64,000 nucleotides of DNA from Palaemon carinicauda (GCF_036898095.1 NC_090729.1:76448789-76512788); one strand, 5' to 3'; positions 1-12,560 are shown, counted from the first letter of the stretch. A program made the numbers and translations. Notes: a model not told the origin generated them from the letters alone.

Positions 1-134
1 CCACCTGACCATCATCAAAGGCAGGTGTTTGCGAACCCAGGACTGATAGACATCTAACCTTTCCTTAACTCTGAGCTTTTTGGGAAGGTCTAAGAGGGCC
101 CCGTCCAGACACAAGGTCCGAGGAATCTGGGTCT

Positions 135-135
<1 letters not shown>

Positions 136-165
<30 letters not shown>
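136..165. repeat. (GT)n microsatellite
   Basis: Uninterrupted GT dinucleotide run of about 30 bp, followed by unassigned AT-rich sequence. Confidence 0.95.
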
Positions 166-167
<2 letters not shown>

Positions 168-249
168 TGTGAGCTGTTTCTTGTCCATCTTTTTCTGGAC
201 TGCTTTTATTGTCAATTTGCTTTCGCCGTATGTATTCACCCTTGATGTT

Positions 250-527
250 TATTTATTTGTTTGTGAGAAACTTTACACAAAAACTACTGTACCGATTTTG
301 ATCAAACTTGGTAGTTATGTTGGGTATGACCTAAGGATGGATCTGTAACATTTTAGATAAAGTACATTAAAGTACAAGTACGTAGCAGTACTTTGAATAC
401 AATAGCAATGTTAGATAGAGGGCAAATATTGTGTTCGTTTATTTTTTATGAACATTACGCAAACACTACTGAAACAATTTCAACGAGACTTGGTGGACAT
501 GTGGGGTGTGGCCCAAGGACAAACCCA
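250..527 (+). repeat. Two diverged direct repeats, about 187 bp apart
   Basis: Two related segments of about 90 bp (250-342 and 438-527) share the order: AT-rich lead, a block like ACTACTG(T/A)A(C/A)C, then CTTGGTxGxxATGT and GACCTAAGGA/GGCCCAAGGA. They lie about 187 bp apart in the same orientation. I do not recognise the family; it looks like the diverged non-coding part of an old transposon. No supported coding sequence here. Confidence 0.5.
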
Positions 528-711
528 TTAGATTTTGAAGAAAATACATCTGAGTATAAGATTGCAGTGGAGATGAGAGAAAAATAAGACTGTTTGGCGT
601 GGCGAAGGTATGCTCTCTAACGAGTGTCCCTCTACTCTATTTTTAGCATCAATTCAGTGCTGTTTATATACGATGGTGGGGAGTAACTTACTGAGAGGAA
701 TACTTTACTGT

Positions 712-712
<1 letters not shown>

Positions 713-774
<62 letters not shown>
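713..774. repeat. (GA)n microsatellite
   Basis: GA run with one GG interruption near 756. Apparent open frames across it are repeat artefacts. From 780 to about 1028 I see nothing assignable. Confidence 0.95.
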
Positions 775-1028
775 ATTCATTTCAGAATAGTAAGTGAAAA
801 ATGAAGGCAACTTAGATAGCTGAACAGATACTTTAGTCGAATAACGAAAAAAAAAATGAAAAAAAAAGACCCAAAAGTGTCTTTCCAGCCCACCCACCCC
901 TTCCTTCTAGTCCTTATTGTTAATACAATTTCTCCCATATTATACGTTTTTCTTATTTCCGTCTTATCCATCTCAATAGTCTTAATTACATTGACCACTA
1001 TATTTTCACCTCTTCTTCCGCTTTTGTT

Positions 1029-1340
1029 GTGGTGGCCAATGTGGTACCGTCCCTGACTGGTGAATCCCAGACTGGGGTTCGAGTCCCGCTCAAACTCATT
1101 AGTTTCTTTGGTCGCTGCAACCTCGCCATCTTTGTGAGCTAAGGATGGGGGGTTTGGGGGAGCCTATAGGTCTATCTGCTAAGTCATAAGCAGCCATTGC
1201 CTGGCCCTCCTTGGTCCTAACTTGGGTGGAGAGGGGGTTTGGGCGCTGATATTGTATATATGGTTAGTCTCTGGGGCATTGTCCTGCTCGATAGAGCAAT
1301 GTCACTGTTCCTTGCTTCTGCCATTCATATATATATAACA
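1029..1340 (+). mobile_element. tRNA-derived SINE, forward copy
   Basis: The head has a tRNA-like A box (TGGCCAATGTGG, about 1033-1044) and a B box (GGTTCGAGTCC, about 1076-1086), the internal RNA polymerase III promoter boxes. A non-tRNA body follows with CTTTGTGAGCTAAGGATGG and a tail ending CTTCTGCCATTCAT then an AT stretch. A second copy lies inverted at 39772-40045 and matches along head and body, which supports a dispersed SINE rather than a functional tRNA gene. Source family is inferred. Confidence 0.8.
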
Positions 1341-1685
1341 AATTTTTATCATCATAATCATCAACACTGAGAGAGAGAAAGAGAGAGAGAGAATTACCAA
1401 TAAATAGCCATTTTGGCTAAACAAACAAAAACAAAGTGTCCATCTCTCGGCCATTTGTTTGTTGTGGAAGAGCGAGTGTGAGGGGTGGGGGGGGGGAGGT
1501 TGAGGGAGGTTTGTGGCCGGTGCTTGGTGGGGGGGAGAGTTGGGTGGATTAAGTAGTTTTCTTTTCCTTGGTTACTGTTTTATTCACTTATTTGTTGTTC
1601 TGCTTCTTTAGGCTCATGATGCGTTTCTTTGCCCTATAAGTAATTCATACCATACTTATTTCCTACTCAAATGGATCGATGTACA

Positions 1686-1687
<2 letters not shown>

Positions 1688-1758
<71 letters not shown>
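1688..1758. repeat. (CT)n microsatellite
   Basis: Perfect CT run of about 70 bp. The stretch 1341-1687 before it holds short GA and G runs and nothing else I can assign. Confidence 0.95.
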
Positions 1759-1762
<4 letters not shown>

Positions 1763-1935
1763 ATTCTTTCATCCATTACCAATATTTCGTTTATATTATA
1801 AGGCGCTTATGCTCTGACATGTAGTTAAAAACCTTATTTTGGAAAAAAAAAAAGATGAGGAAATAATTTATATCTAAAGGTATCAGAACGTCGATATAAA
1901 AACTATTGTATAAACAAGGTTTCAAATCTAAGTTA

Positions 1936-1937
<2 letters not shown>

Positions 1938-2007
<70 letters not shown>
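1938..2007. repeat. (GA)n microsatellite
   Basis: Perfect GA run of about 70 bp. Sequence from 2008 to about 2460 is AT-rich and unassigned. Confidence 0.95.
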
Positions 2008-2010
<3 letters not shown>

Positions 2011-2464
2011 TTGTTCGTGGCCTGGCCGGGAAACTTTCATTTCTTCTTTTATTAATTTCGACACCCGCAGGCCGTAGGAGGCGGGAGTCAGCTGATTCTC
2101 TTTGTGTTCTTATTTCATATTAGTTATAATTCATTATCTTATTGTTGTTTTCCTTCCTGCGTTAATTTTATTATTTCATGACACAATTGTTGATATTTCA
2201 TTGTTTCCTTTCGATTAAAATTATTCCAATATACTTTGAGTGCTTCTTCTTCTTCTTCGTAATATCCACGTGCCGTTCAAATTCAACATCTTTAGATAGG
2301 TGGCCATTTAAGCACATTGCCAAAGTACTTTTATGTACTTTAAAACTCGTGTACTGTACTATACATTCTTGTGGTATCACTCCATAACGTGGGATTAGCT
2401 TCGCCATGTATTGCTTTCACAGCAAAATTATTTTTATTGTTGTTGCTAGTCTCAAAACCAAAGT

Positions 2465-2745
2465 TTTCCTGTCTTGGATTAGAGTTCTCTTGCTTGAGGG
2501 TACAATCGGGCACACTATTTTGTCTAATTTCTCTTCCTCTTTTTTTATTTAGTTTTTAAAGTTTATATATATATGAAAGAATTATTATATAGTTACCATT
2601 CTCAAAATATTACATTTCTATTGTTCATTACCTCTCCTGTAGTTTGTTTATTTCATTATTTCCTCTCCTCATTGGGCTATTTTTCCCTGTTGGGGTCGTT
2701 GGTTTATAGCATCCTGCTTTTTCAACTAGGGTTGTAGCTTGGGGT
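2465..2745 (+). mobile_element. Short non-autonomous LINE derivative
   Basis: Begins with a block containing AGAGTTCTCTTGCTTGAGGG and ends with a block containing CTCATTGGGCTATTTTTCCC and CAACTAGGGTTGTAGCTT. The same 5-prime block occurs (reverse strand) at the 5-prime end of the long LINE at 46.08-49.56 kb and the same 3-prime block at that LINE's 3-prime end. This is therefore probably an internally deleted, trans-mobilised derivative. Confidence 0.65.
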
Positions 2746-2887
2746 TTGCTGTGAGTGATCAGGCGAAAATTTCCCACCATCACCAATCCCCACTGGCTAG
2801 CGTGGTGATGAAAACTGGCCAAACCAAAGACTTGAATTGAAACGTCTGAGGACTTTGTCCTGCAGTGGTCTATAAACCGATGCAGTT

Positions 2888-2889
<2 letters not shown>

Positions 2890-2973
<84 letters not shown>
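2890..2973. repeat. (AT)n microsatellite
   Basis: Uninterrupted AT run of about 84 bp. Confidence 0.95.
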
Positions 2974-2976
<3 letters not shown>

Positions 2977-3087
2977 CGTTCACAGACGTACGTGTATGTA
3001 CACAAATAGACCCGTACACACTCACACACACACACGGCTGAGCTGCTCACAGCAGGTGGGTGACGGGTCACTACATCAGCTGTGGAT

Positions 3088-3107
3088 GGGGGGGGGGGGG
3101 GGGGGGG
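3088..3107. repeat. Poly-G run
   Basis: About 20 consecutive G on the plus strand. Such runs are prone to assembly length error. Confidence 0.9.
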
Positions 3108-3178
3108 AATTAGTGGAAGGGTAAATCCCTAGAGGAAATATAAGTATTAATCCGCCTAAGGTAAATCTGTCATCCTAC

Positions 3179-3180
<2 letters not shown>

Positions 3181-3266
<86 letters not shown>
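3181..3266. repeat. (ATT)n microsatellite
   Basis: Uninterrupted TTA trinucleotide run of about 86 bp, immediately before a LINE-derived segment. Confidence 0.95.
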
Positions 3267-3291
3267 TCAGGCTACATATACATAAAAGATT

Positions 3292-3506
3292 CAGGGTACA
3301 CTCGGGCACACTATTCTGTTTAATTTCTCCTCCTCTTGATTTGTCAAATTTTACATAGTTTATATGAAAAATATTTATTTCAATGCTATTACTGTTCTTA
3401 AATTATTTTATTTTTATTTGTTTCCTTTCCTCATTGGGCTATTTTCCCTGTTAGGGCACCTGGGTTTATAGCATATTGCTTTTCCAACTAGGGTTGAAGC
3501 TTAGTA

Positions 3507-3510
<4 letters not shown>
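3292..3510 (+). mobile_element. Short non-autonomous LINE derivative
   Basis: Second copy of the family at 2465-2745: ACTCGGGCACACTATTCTG near the start and the CTCATTGGGCTATTTTCCCTG to CAACTAGGGTTGAAGCTTAG block at the end. It runs directly into an (AT)n tract, as expected if AT-rich tails seed microsatellites. Confidence 0.65.

Positions 3511-3511
<1 letters not shown>

Positions 3512-3588
<77 letters not shown>
3512..3588. repeat. (AT)n microsatellite
   Basis: AT run of about 76 bp abutting the 3-prime end of the preceding LINE derivative. Confidence 0.95.
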
Positions 3589-3590
<2 letters not shown>

Positions 3591-3727
3591 AAATCTAGTT
3601 TTCTTTGCCCAGTGTTTCTTTCCATTATCTGATTTCAGTAATTAACATTGATGTGTTGATGGCTTGTTTTATTAGCGTTAAGTGAATATTGTTTCAACAA
3701 TGCTTATAAAAGGGGAAGAGACTTCAT

Positions 3728-3730
<3 letters not shown>

Positions 3731-3784
<54 letters not shown>
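3731..3784. repeat. (GA)n microsatellite
   Basis: Perfect GA run of about 54 bp. Confidence 0.95.
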
Positions 3785-3786
<2 letters not shown>

Positions 3787-4023
3787 GCTTCTAGTTCACT
3801 GCAGAACGAAGGCCCCAGACATGTTCTTATTCCTATCTGTGATTTGCTAGTTTTCTTCCCCATGCTGACCAGCGTGGATTGGTGATGGTGGGAGATTCTC
3901 GTCTGATCGCACACATCAAACCAACCTAGTATGGGTGGCCCTAACTTTTTATTATAGAACAGCTGTGCTACTCATGGCAATACGCAAACCTTCTCACCAC
4001 GTTAAGATATCTCCACCCAGAAA

Positions 4024-4539
<516 letters not shown>

Positions 4540-4663
4540 TATGTATGTGTGTGTGTATCTACACTTGTATACATGTGTGCGTACCTGGGCTAATTTTTCT
4601 TACATTGAGTAGATTCAGAAAAAAAATCAACTAATAAAAATAAAAATTATTTGTTAACAAGTA

Positions 4664-5707
4664 AAATTGTTTTAATTTGGAGATATAATGAAGTCAATTG
4701 TTAAGATGACTACAGGTAATTTCAATAAATTGAAAGAAACTTCAAGAAACTTTTGTCCTGTAAGGATTCTTCATTAAAGAAACTATCGTATGAAATTTAA
4801 TATTCTTAAATATAAAATATATTTTTAGAGGACAATACTACAAAATACAATCATATACAAGAATACAAATTTATTCGATCCAATTAATGCTTTATTTGAC
4901 TGTAAAATTAGAAATCTTGAAGGATTTTAGTCATCTTGTTTCGTAACACAAGTGAAAAAGCATTTTTGGGAGGGTGATGGCGACGTGGCAAAAAACAAAT
5001 TTGGTGTTATGGCTTACAAAACATTAATATACCATTCTATGGGCAATGTTAACTCTTGAAATTGAATATGATTATTTATTAAAGGGTATTCCATCCTAGA
5101 GGAAGCTATTTCTTTGTGATAGCATTAAAAAGATTTTTTTTTAGACTAATTTATTTAGGGAAACAAAACTCAATTAATAATGGAAGTTGTCCCATGGCAT
5201 CATGCAAACTTCAGTATTAATATTAAGGATACTGTTCGTCTATGCTACTAAAAGATTTATCGATATTTATTATTCATTATAGGCTTGTAATCTCTAAAAT
5301 GATAACTAAAATATGGAGAAAAAAAATAACAGTTGTAACTTTGTATATCAAAGAAGCTATTTATTGCGAAACATACACTATCTAATCATTGCAATATAAG
5401 ACGAATATATTAAGAAATAGATTTACTTTTCTTCTGAGTAATAATGTATCCAGTTGCTAGGAGAAAACTTTTTTTTTTAAAATTAAAATAAAAAAGATGG
5501 TAGCAACTTTTCCATCGCAGGTTATTCATCAAAATACCTATTGTCCAAGCCTTAAATGTCTTTCATATAGAATATGTGTTATGTATGATAATAATACAAG
5601 ATATATTTATTTCCCTTAATAAGATTTTACTAAATACTATTATTGGTTAGTTCGATTGTAAAATTAGAATTCCTTAAGGTCTCTGGTATATCGTATTTGG
5701 TAAAACA
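4664..5707 (+). repeat. Left arm of a large imperfect palindrome
   Basis: AT-rich arm of about 1.04 kb whose reverse complement is found in order across 5742-6836. Landmarks include GTGATGGCGACGTGGC (4974-4989) against GCCACGTCACCATCATCC (6534 onward), and ATTGCAATATAAGACGAATA (near 5389) against its complement near 6055. Within the arm, the block ending in GTAAAATTAGAAATCTTGAAGG recurs about 758 bp later, so the arm is itself partly tandem. No protein domain is visible. Confidence 0.75.
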
Positions 5708-5741
5708 GACAGTTGACTATTTCTGAAACAGGCTGAGCTAC

Positions 5742-6836
5742 TTGTTTTACCAATAGAAATGTGCAAAATTTCTTTAAGATTTCTAATTTTGCAATCAAAT
5801 ATGACTTTGATGGTATCTGAGCAAATTTATTATTTGATATAGATATATTTTGTATTAGTTCTGCACATAAAATATATTTTATATATAAGAATTTTAAAAC
5901 TTGAACAATAGCTCTTTTGATGAATAATATGGGCAAGGTTGAAGTTGCTAGAAGTGGCTAGTAGATTTTCTATTTTAATTCTCTTCTCAGTATTTATCTT
6001 CACAATTGGATATATTATATCTCCAATTAAAAGTAAATATATTTTCTAATATATTCGTCCTATATTGCAATGATAGAATAGTCCATGTCTTGCACTAGAT
6101 ACCTTCTTTGGATATGTAAAGTTGTCATGTAGTATCTAATATGTGTCTATTTGAATAGTTACTACTTCTGGCAATAGGTACCCATACCATCGCCGTGTCC
6201 ATGAATTTCTTGAAATTACGAGCCTATAGTAAATAACACACATATATAAATCATTTAATAGAATACTGGAACAGTAGTACCAAAATTAAAACTCAAATTT
6301 ACATGATAGAATGGGCCAATTTATAAGATATTGTTTTCTTAATTTAGTTTTGTTTCCCTAAATTAATTCGTCTGCTAACAAAAAATCTTAATTTTTATGG
6401 TTTTCATCTATAATTAGCTATCTCTAGGATGGAACATTCCTTAATCATCATCTATATTAAATCTTAAGACTTATTTTTGCCTTTAGAATGGTATATTAAT
6501 GTCTTATAAGCCATAATACCAAATTCTTTTTTTGCCACGTCACCATCATCCTTGTGAAAATGCTTTTTCACTTGTATTACCAAACAAGATTATTAAAACC
6601 CTTTCAAGAGATCTAATTTTACGGTCAGATAAAACATTAATGGGATCTCATACATTTTATTTCTTATATATCATTGTATTCTGTAGTAGCCTACTAGTAT
6701 TAGAAAATATATTTTTATATGAAAATGATTTAAAGCTTAGACAATAGCTTTTTTTAATGAAGAGTCCGTGCCAGGAGAAAAGTTGTCAGATATTTCTTTT
6801 GATTTAGTCATATCAGCTTTCATCTTAACAATTGAA
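5742..6836 (-). repeat. Right arm of a large imperfect palindrome
   Basis: Inverted counterpart of 4664-5707, separated from it by only about 34 bp. Small indels make it slightly longer. Sequence at about 6860-7040 repeats part of this arm (6238-6372) in direct orientation, so a further partial repeat unit follows. The small open frames inside (for example 5664-5936 on the minus strand) lack any recognisable domain. Confidence 0.75.
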
Positions 6837-7040
6837 TAAAATTGTGACTACAAATTAGTTTAATTTTACTGTTTTTAATATATATGTGCCCACAAAATAA
6901 TAAACACTGTTAAATCATTTAATTAATACACGAACTATATTATGAAAAATAGAACTTAAAGTTTGCATGATACAATGGAACGATCTCTATAATTTAAATT
7001 CATTCATTTAGCTTTGGTTTCCAAAATAAATTTGTCTGTT

Positions 7041-7877
7041 ATTATTATTAAAGGTCTTGAGATTAGACTATGGGGAGATACTCAAGTTAGAATGATATAA
7101 AAGTGTAAATAATGATGAACTTTAAAATACGTTGCAGGATTCCTATAGGAGCCGTTGTAAAGATTGACTAAATGGTGTAAACTGGAACAGGACAGTCGCC
7201 CTGTCGGACTCTAGATTCCAGACGAGAGGCACTAGAGTTGACAGGTCGAAGCACTCTCAGAAAACACGTGTTCTTAAATAGTATAGTGGTTGAACACAGA
7301 TAATTGAAGTGAGAGGCTGAGTGCTGAAGTGAATGAAGGTGGATGGACAATCTCAATCCTTGCATGTATTTTTGGCGAAAGCCGGACGAGCAAGGCTGTG
7401 ACCCCATGGCCCATACCGTGACTTCACACCCTAAGAGGAATCATAGCAACCAAATAGCGTGTAGTTTAAGGTTAGTTCAGAGTCAGAAGTGGCTTTAAAG
7501 CAGACAGGATGAGCCTACGACGGTGTATTTAGTGTGAGTAATTCAACGTGAGCTATATGGTTGCTAACAATAGTCATCGGGTCAGCACTTGGGGTGAGAA
7601 CATAAGAGAACTAGTGAAACAGCAGAGCTAGGCAAAGGGGTCATTACAGTAATCACAGGGATGGTGTACAATGAAGGAAAACAAGCAGAAACATATTTAG
7701 GATCGAACGAAAACAGCAAGTTGCTATAAGTAAGATAGAAGCAACTGAGTTTATCATTTCAACTCTGGTAAGAGAAACTGAAAAGACAGGTAGCGAAAGC
7801 ATTGAGGAAGCTGCAACAGGAGAGTCAAATCTGCGTGTTGATGAAATATCTGGGGGTATTATTTTACTGTATTACAG
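7041..7877. other. Unassigned intergenic sequence
   Basis: Less AT-rich than its left flank. I see no domain, tRNA, inverted end or match to the other repeats in this window. Confidence 0.5.
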
Positions 7878-7968
7878 GGCAATGTAACCTAGGAAAAAAA
7901 AAACTACTTTATCTTATAGAAAAAATTACCCTCTCTGGTTACTGTATGCAAAGGTTTTTTGGTTTCAT

Positions 7969-8906
7969 TGTATATTATTCCATGGTAATGTAACCTAGGA
8001 AAAAAACTACTTTTTCTTATAGAAAAAATTACGCTCTCTTCGAAAATGACACTCGTTCCCGTCGCAAATTAATAGTTTTAGAAATAAATATACATTTATA
8101 TCCTCCAATAATGGGGGACCCCCAGTGGGAACTCAGGGTTTTGGGTGGGGAAAAAATACTGGGGAATTGATATATTAACGTAAAACAAGCCTTTTCTTCT
8201 CTATACATTACCTTCTTGAAATTATAATAACTGGAGGAAAATACAAAACAGTATATCTGGATAAACTTTGGAGGCGCCGTTACAAAGATTGTGTCATGAA
8301 AAAATACAGTAACCAGTGCTGCCAACGTCCGATGTAGATCAAATGTTATTTTGTGACCTGTCATACTACTAGGCTAGGTTAGGTAGGTTTGTTAGGTTCT
8401 GTGCCCTTTTTGTACATTTTATATATTGAGTAAAACTTATATGGAGAAATTATTGAATATATGGAAATATCTATCATTACTATCTTTAGTAATGTCAACG
8501 TGCCGTTGGTAACTCTATGTACCATACGTCAATGCTGGTAACACTGTGTATTATTGGTAACGTTGCTAATGTTATCGTTCGTTCGTAAGAGAAGTGACAC
8601 CGTGCATCTTAAAGTTATCCGAATTGGTTGATCTGTTTGTTTCCCATTGAAATGAACATCAAATTTGCTTAATTCACGTTATTTACTATAGGAAAACAAT
8701 TATATTTCGTTTCCCCAGTATGTTTTCCCCACCCAAAACCCCGAGTTCCCACTGGGGGTCCCCCATTATCGTAGGATATAGATGTATATATATTTCTGAA
8801 ACTTCATTTGCGACGGAAACAAGTGTCATTTTTGAAGAGATCGTAATTTTTTCTGTAAGAAACAGTAGTTTTTTTCCTAGGTTACATTACCATGGAATAA
8901 TATACA
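7969..8906. mobile_element. Fold-back element with inverted arms of about 200 bp
   Basis: Left arm 7969-8165 and right arm 8706-8906 are reverse complements over TGTATATTATTCCATGG, CCTAGGAAAAAAACTACT, ATGGGGGACCCCCAGTGGGA and TTTTGGGTGGGGAAAA. The centre carries no protein domain. An extra fragment of the outer arm lies at about 7878-7942. A second family member, split by later insertions, is at 9695-9860 plus 20006-20140. Probably a MITE or fold-back transposon; I see no clear target duplication. Confidence 0.7.
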
Positions 8907-8990
8907 AAATTACCGGTTTTTTTTGGGGGGGATTGCATTGTGCATTATGCAACTAATGTGAATTGTGGACCTGCTTAGCTTGTCATGGCC

Positions 8991-9034
8991 GGTCAAAAAA
9001 GGAATTGGCAGCAATAGAATTGACTGACAACCGG
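8991..9034 (+). repeat. 44-bp direct repeat, left copy
   Basis: Starts GGTCAAAAAAGGAATTGGCA and ends AACCGG. It recurs at 9300-9343 with two mismatches and brackets the MITE at 9031-9298. Confidence 0.85.
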
Positions 9035-9298
9035 TGTGACGGTTTGAATGATCTCCCGGTCTCAGAATTCTCCTTGACATTGTATAATGATTCTTCTCCG
9101 CCATTAGCTCGCTTCGCTCGCATGAAAATAAAACATCAAGCTCGTATGTACCGGCAAGCGGTAATATTGAGCTGTGCACGCTAACATTACAGGAAAATAA
9201 AACGTTATCCTCGTATGCACTGGCAAACGGTAATGTTCGCGCATGCGCAGATTATCAAGGAGAATTCTGAGACCGGGGGATCGTTCAGACCATCACAC
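9031..9298. mobile_element. Small inverted-repeat MITE
   Basis: The ends are inverted repeats of about 47 bp: 9031-9077 (CCGGTGTGACGG ... AATTCTCCTTGA) and 9255-9301 (TCAAGGAGAATTCTGAGACC ... CACACCGG), with a few mismatches. No coding capacity. It is flanked by 44-bp direct repeats that overlap its outermost bases. Confidence 0.75.
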
Positions 9299-9299
9299 C

Positions 9300-9343
9300 G
9301 GTCAAAAAAGGAATTGGCAGCAATAGAATTGACTGTTAACCGG
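9300..9343 (+). repeat. 44-bp direct repeat, right copy
   Basis: Second copy of the repeat at 8991-9034. Sequence from 9344 to about 9690 is unassigned. Confidence 0.85.
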
Positions 9344-9694
9344 CTTATTTTAGTGGTGTAAAATTGCTACAAACCAGTGGATGGCTATCTTAAGGGAAAA
9401 AAATAGGAATGAATGAAAATAAAGGACCTAATTATAAAGAGAAATACTTTTAGATGGAGTTAGTTGCAGATAGGTTAAAGAAAGAAAGGAAAATGTTAGA
9501 TGGACTTAATAGGAGTAACGGTCTCATCAAGGGAAAAGAGAATGAAATAAACTTGCTGAAGACAACTAAAATGAGAGAAGTCTAGGACAATAGCAATGTT
9601 GCAAGAGGAGATCATAAATTACGGGTAATATGCGATACTCTTATTTCTAGCGAAACTGGAATTTGCTATAAAAAAATTGCTGGCTAGTTTGGTA

Positions 9695-10353
<659 letters not shown>

Positions 10354-10431
10354 AAGCCAGTTGCTTGCCGATCACCATGATACAGCAGAGCAGGGTGGGA
10401 CCTAAAAACTGGACGAAGTAGCAGGGAGGGT

Positions 10432-10526
10432 CCATCAGGACGCCATGGCTATCTCACCCAAAAATAGATTTTTCGCTTCGCTCAAAATCCGTTTTTTTGG
10501 GCTCAAGCCATGGCGTCCTGATGGAA
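10432..10526 (-). repeat. DIRS-1 internal complementary region (ICR)
   Basis: 10432-10491 is the reverse complement of the left terminus (9965-10027). 10493-10526 is the reverse complement of the right terminus (18727-18759). The two halves meet in a T run. In the DIRS replication model this region templates joining of the ends into a circle. Its presence defines both element ends to within a few bases. Confidence 0.92.
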
Positions 10527-11333
10527 GAATACCAGAGAATCAATGTATCGTGGTAGATTTTCCCCTATTAGTAAGTGCCAAGGGCATTGACAAAATAGCA
10601 TAGTAATCTTAGTAAAGAACCGTAGGGAAGAAGCTTCCTGCCCCCCTTGGCAGTGAAGTTCCCACGGGCCATGCCGACGTCAAAGTGGTATTGAAGGGCT
10701 ATTCACCCTGATAGAAGAACTTGAAGAACTTGGAGACGAAGCTGAATGTTTGGCATTCGTATAGGAACATTCTGAAAGCAGACCAGTGGTGGTTGGACAC
10801 TGTGTGCTGAGAAGGTTGGTTTCATCTCCAGGGTATGAAGAGTAAGTATTCGTATTGGAACATTACATAATCAGAGTGAATATAAATTAAGAGTTAGTAT
10901 CTTAATTTCTCCATGAACCATAAGGAAAGGGGATAATAAAACTATGACAGGCATGTATTTCATAGTAAGTAGGAGCTGATTGAGACGCACAGGTAATAAA
11001 ATAGAAATTTTATTTCACAAATGCAGAAATTAAATGAATTGCAGCAATAAGTAAAGTTCATTTACAGTAATTATAATGTACATAGTAATAAAGACTTGCT
11101 CTTGAATCTGAAAAGGAATTTCAAATTTATTAGTAGGCACTCGTTCTCGAGGAACGTTAGTCTTTGATTAAAACACATCATGCTCAGGGCATGCGGCACT
11201 TGTGTGACAACTATGACATTTCACCTGGGATAAGAACAGTTATAAAAGCACTAAGTGTTTTCGACATCACTATGTATCGCTCGAGGGTCAACATAGGCAC
11301 CCGAAGAGTTAGAGTCCCAAGTAACTCACTGTT
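10527..11333 (-). other. DIRS-1 non-coding region between YR and ICR
   Basis: About 800 bp downstream of the YR stop. No domain or further repeat seen. Presumed 3-prime untranslated region of the element. Confidence 0.6.
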
Positions 11334-12560
11334 CTATGCAGAGTTAGGTGCAGGTTTCATAACACTACCTGCGGCTACCACAAAATGTTTTACTTCGTGC
11401 ACTTGTTTCGCATAATGTTTAAAGAAAACGCGCGAGGACTTCCAGCCTGTGAAGCTTTTAAGGCTTTCAAAGTCCATACTCTGAAAGAAATTTAGAGATG
11501 ATGCAACTTTCCTAGGATCATGACCGGCGGTTGTAATGTCAGGATCCGCTCTGCGAATGAAGTAGGTGATTTTCGCTCTTAATTGTTTCAGTGACAGGTC
11601 GCTGCCCGATGTTTCTCCTTTGAAGAGTTGGCCTCCACCAAAGTTCGAAGTTCTGCGAAAATAGACCTTGAGGCTCTCTACTGGGCATAAAGAGACATCT
11701 TCCTTCAGGGGGCATATTCTCCAGGGGCCCCATCTTTTGGTGGGTAATTCATTTTTGGCGAGAAACGTCGGATCAGGGGAGAGGGTAATGTCTCCTGTAT
11801 CAGTAAACAGGATGTGACCCTCTTCTCTTGATAATGCCACTATTTCGCTGACTCGGGCTCCCGAAGCAAGAGCAAAGAGAAATATAACTTTCTGAGTCAG
11901 ATCCTTGAGAGGGCATGAATCATTATCCAAGTTGGAGGCGAAATGGAGCACCTTGTCTAATGACCAGGAGATCGGTTTCGGTTGGGGTGCTGTGCGTAGA
12001 CGAGCACATGCTTTCGGTAGTTTATTGAAGATGTCGCTGGACAGATCAATTTGGAAGGCATACAGAATTGGTCTGGTCAAGGCCGATTTGCAGGTTGAAA
12101 TCGTATTGGCTGCTAATCCTTGTCCATGAAGGTGAATGAAGAAGGACATGCAGAAATCAATTGTGATTTCTTTAGGATTTTTTGTCTTGACGAAAGAGAC
12201 CCATTTTCTCCAGGATGATTCGTATTGCCGTCTTGTGGATTCGGTCTTGTATTCCTCGAGGAAGTCTAGACTTTTCTTCGAGATCCCAAACCTCTTCTTT
12301 GCGGCTAGGGAGAGAAAATCATGAGATGAAGGTCCTTGATTTTCGATGATGAAGCGAAGACAGTCGACTTCTGTACTTGTTGGGAGAGAACTGGGCCCGG
12401 GAGAGGGATCAGCTTGGGCTGCAGCTCCAGGACCAGGGGGTACCAGTTGCTCCGGGGCCACTTGGGAGCCACTAGGGCCGCTGTCCCTTTGAAGGTTCTC
12501 AGTTTGGAGAGGACTTTCAGCAGAAGGTTGGTGGGAGGGAACAGGTAGATCTTGGACCAT
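11334..12560 (-). CDS. DIRS-1 tyrosine recombinase (YR)
   Basis: A 408-residue frame from an ATG at 12560. The frame is open further upstream, but that part only shadows the RT gene. The catalytic set of the tyrosine recombinase family is complete: Arg236 in GARVSEI, His347 and Arg350 in HDPR, Trp373 in TGW, and nucleophile Tyr383 in FKHYAK. An N-terminal SAM-like DNA-binding segment precedes it (about residues 105-165, with RRQYESSWRKW). In DIRS elements this enzyme integrates a circular cDNA without target duplication. It overlaps the end of the RT frame by about 255 bp in another frame, as in DIRS-2. It appears intact; the exact start is a guess. Confidence 0.88.
   Translation of the reverse strand: MVQDLPVPSHQPSAESPLQTENLQRDSGPSGSQVAPEQLVPPGPGAAAQADPSPGPSSLPTSTEVDCLRFIIENQGPSSHDFLSLAAKKRFGISKKSLDFLEEYKTESTRRQYESSWRKWVSFVKTKNPKEITIDFCMSFFIHLHGQGLAANTISTCKSALTRPILYAFQIDLSSDIFNKLPKACARLRTAPQPKPISWSLDKVLHFASNLDNDSCPLKDLTQKVIFLFALASGARVSEIVALSREEGHILFTDTGDITLSPDPTFLAKNELPTKRWGPWRICPLKEDVSLCPVESLKVYFRRTSNFGGGQLFKGETSGSDLSLKQLRAKITYFIRRADPDITTAGHDPRKVASSLNFFQSMDFESLKSFTGWKSSRVFFKHYAKQVHEVKHFVVAAGSVMKPAPNSA

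Noticed and set aside
1029..1100. A functional tRNA gene
   Set aside because: A and B boxes are present, but no full cloverleaf can be drawn, and the same head plus body recurs inverted at 39.8-40.0 kb, which fits a SINE.
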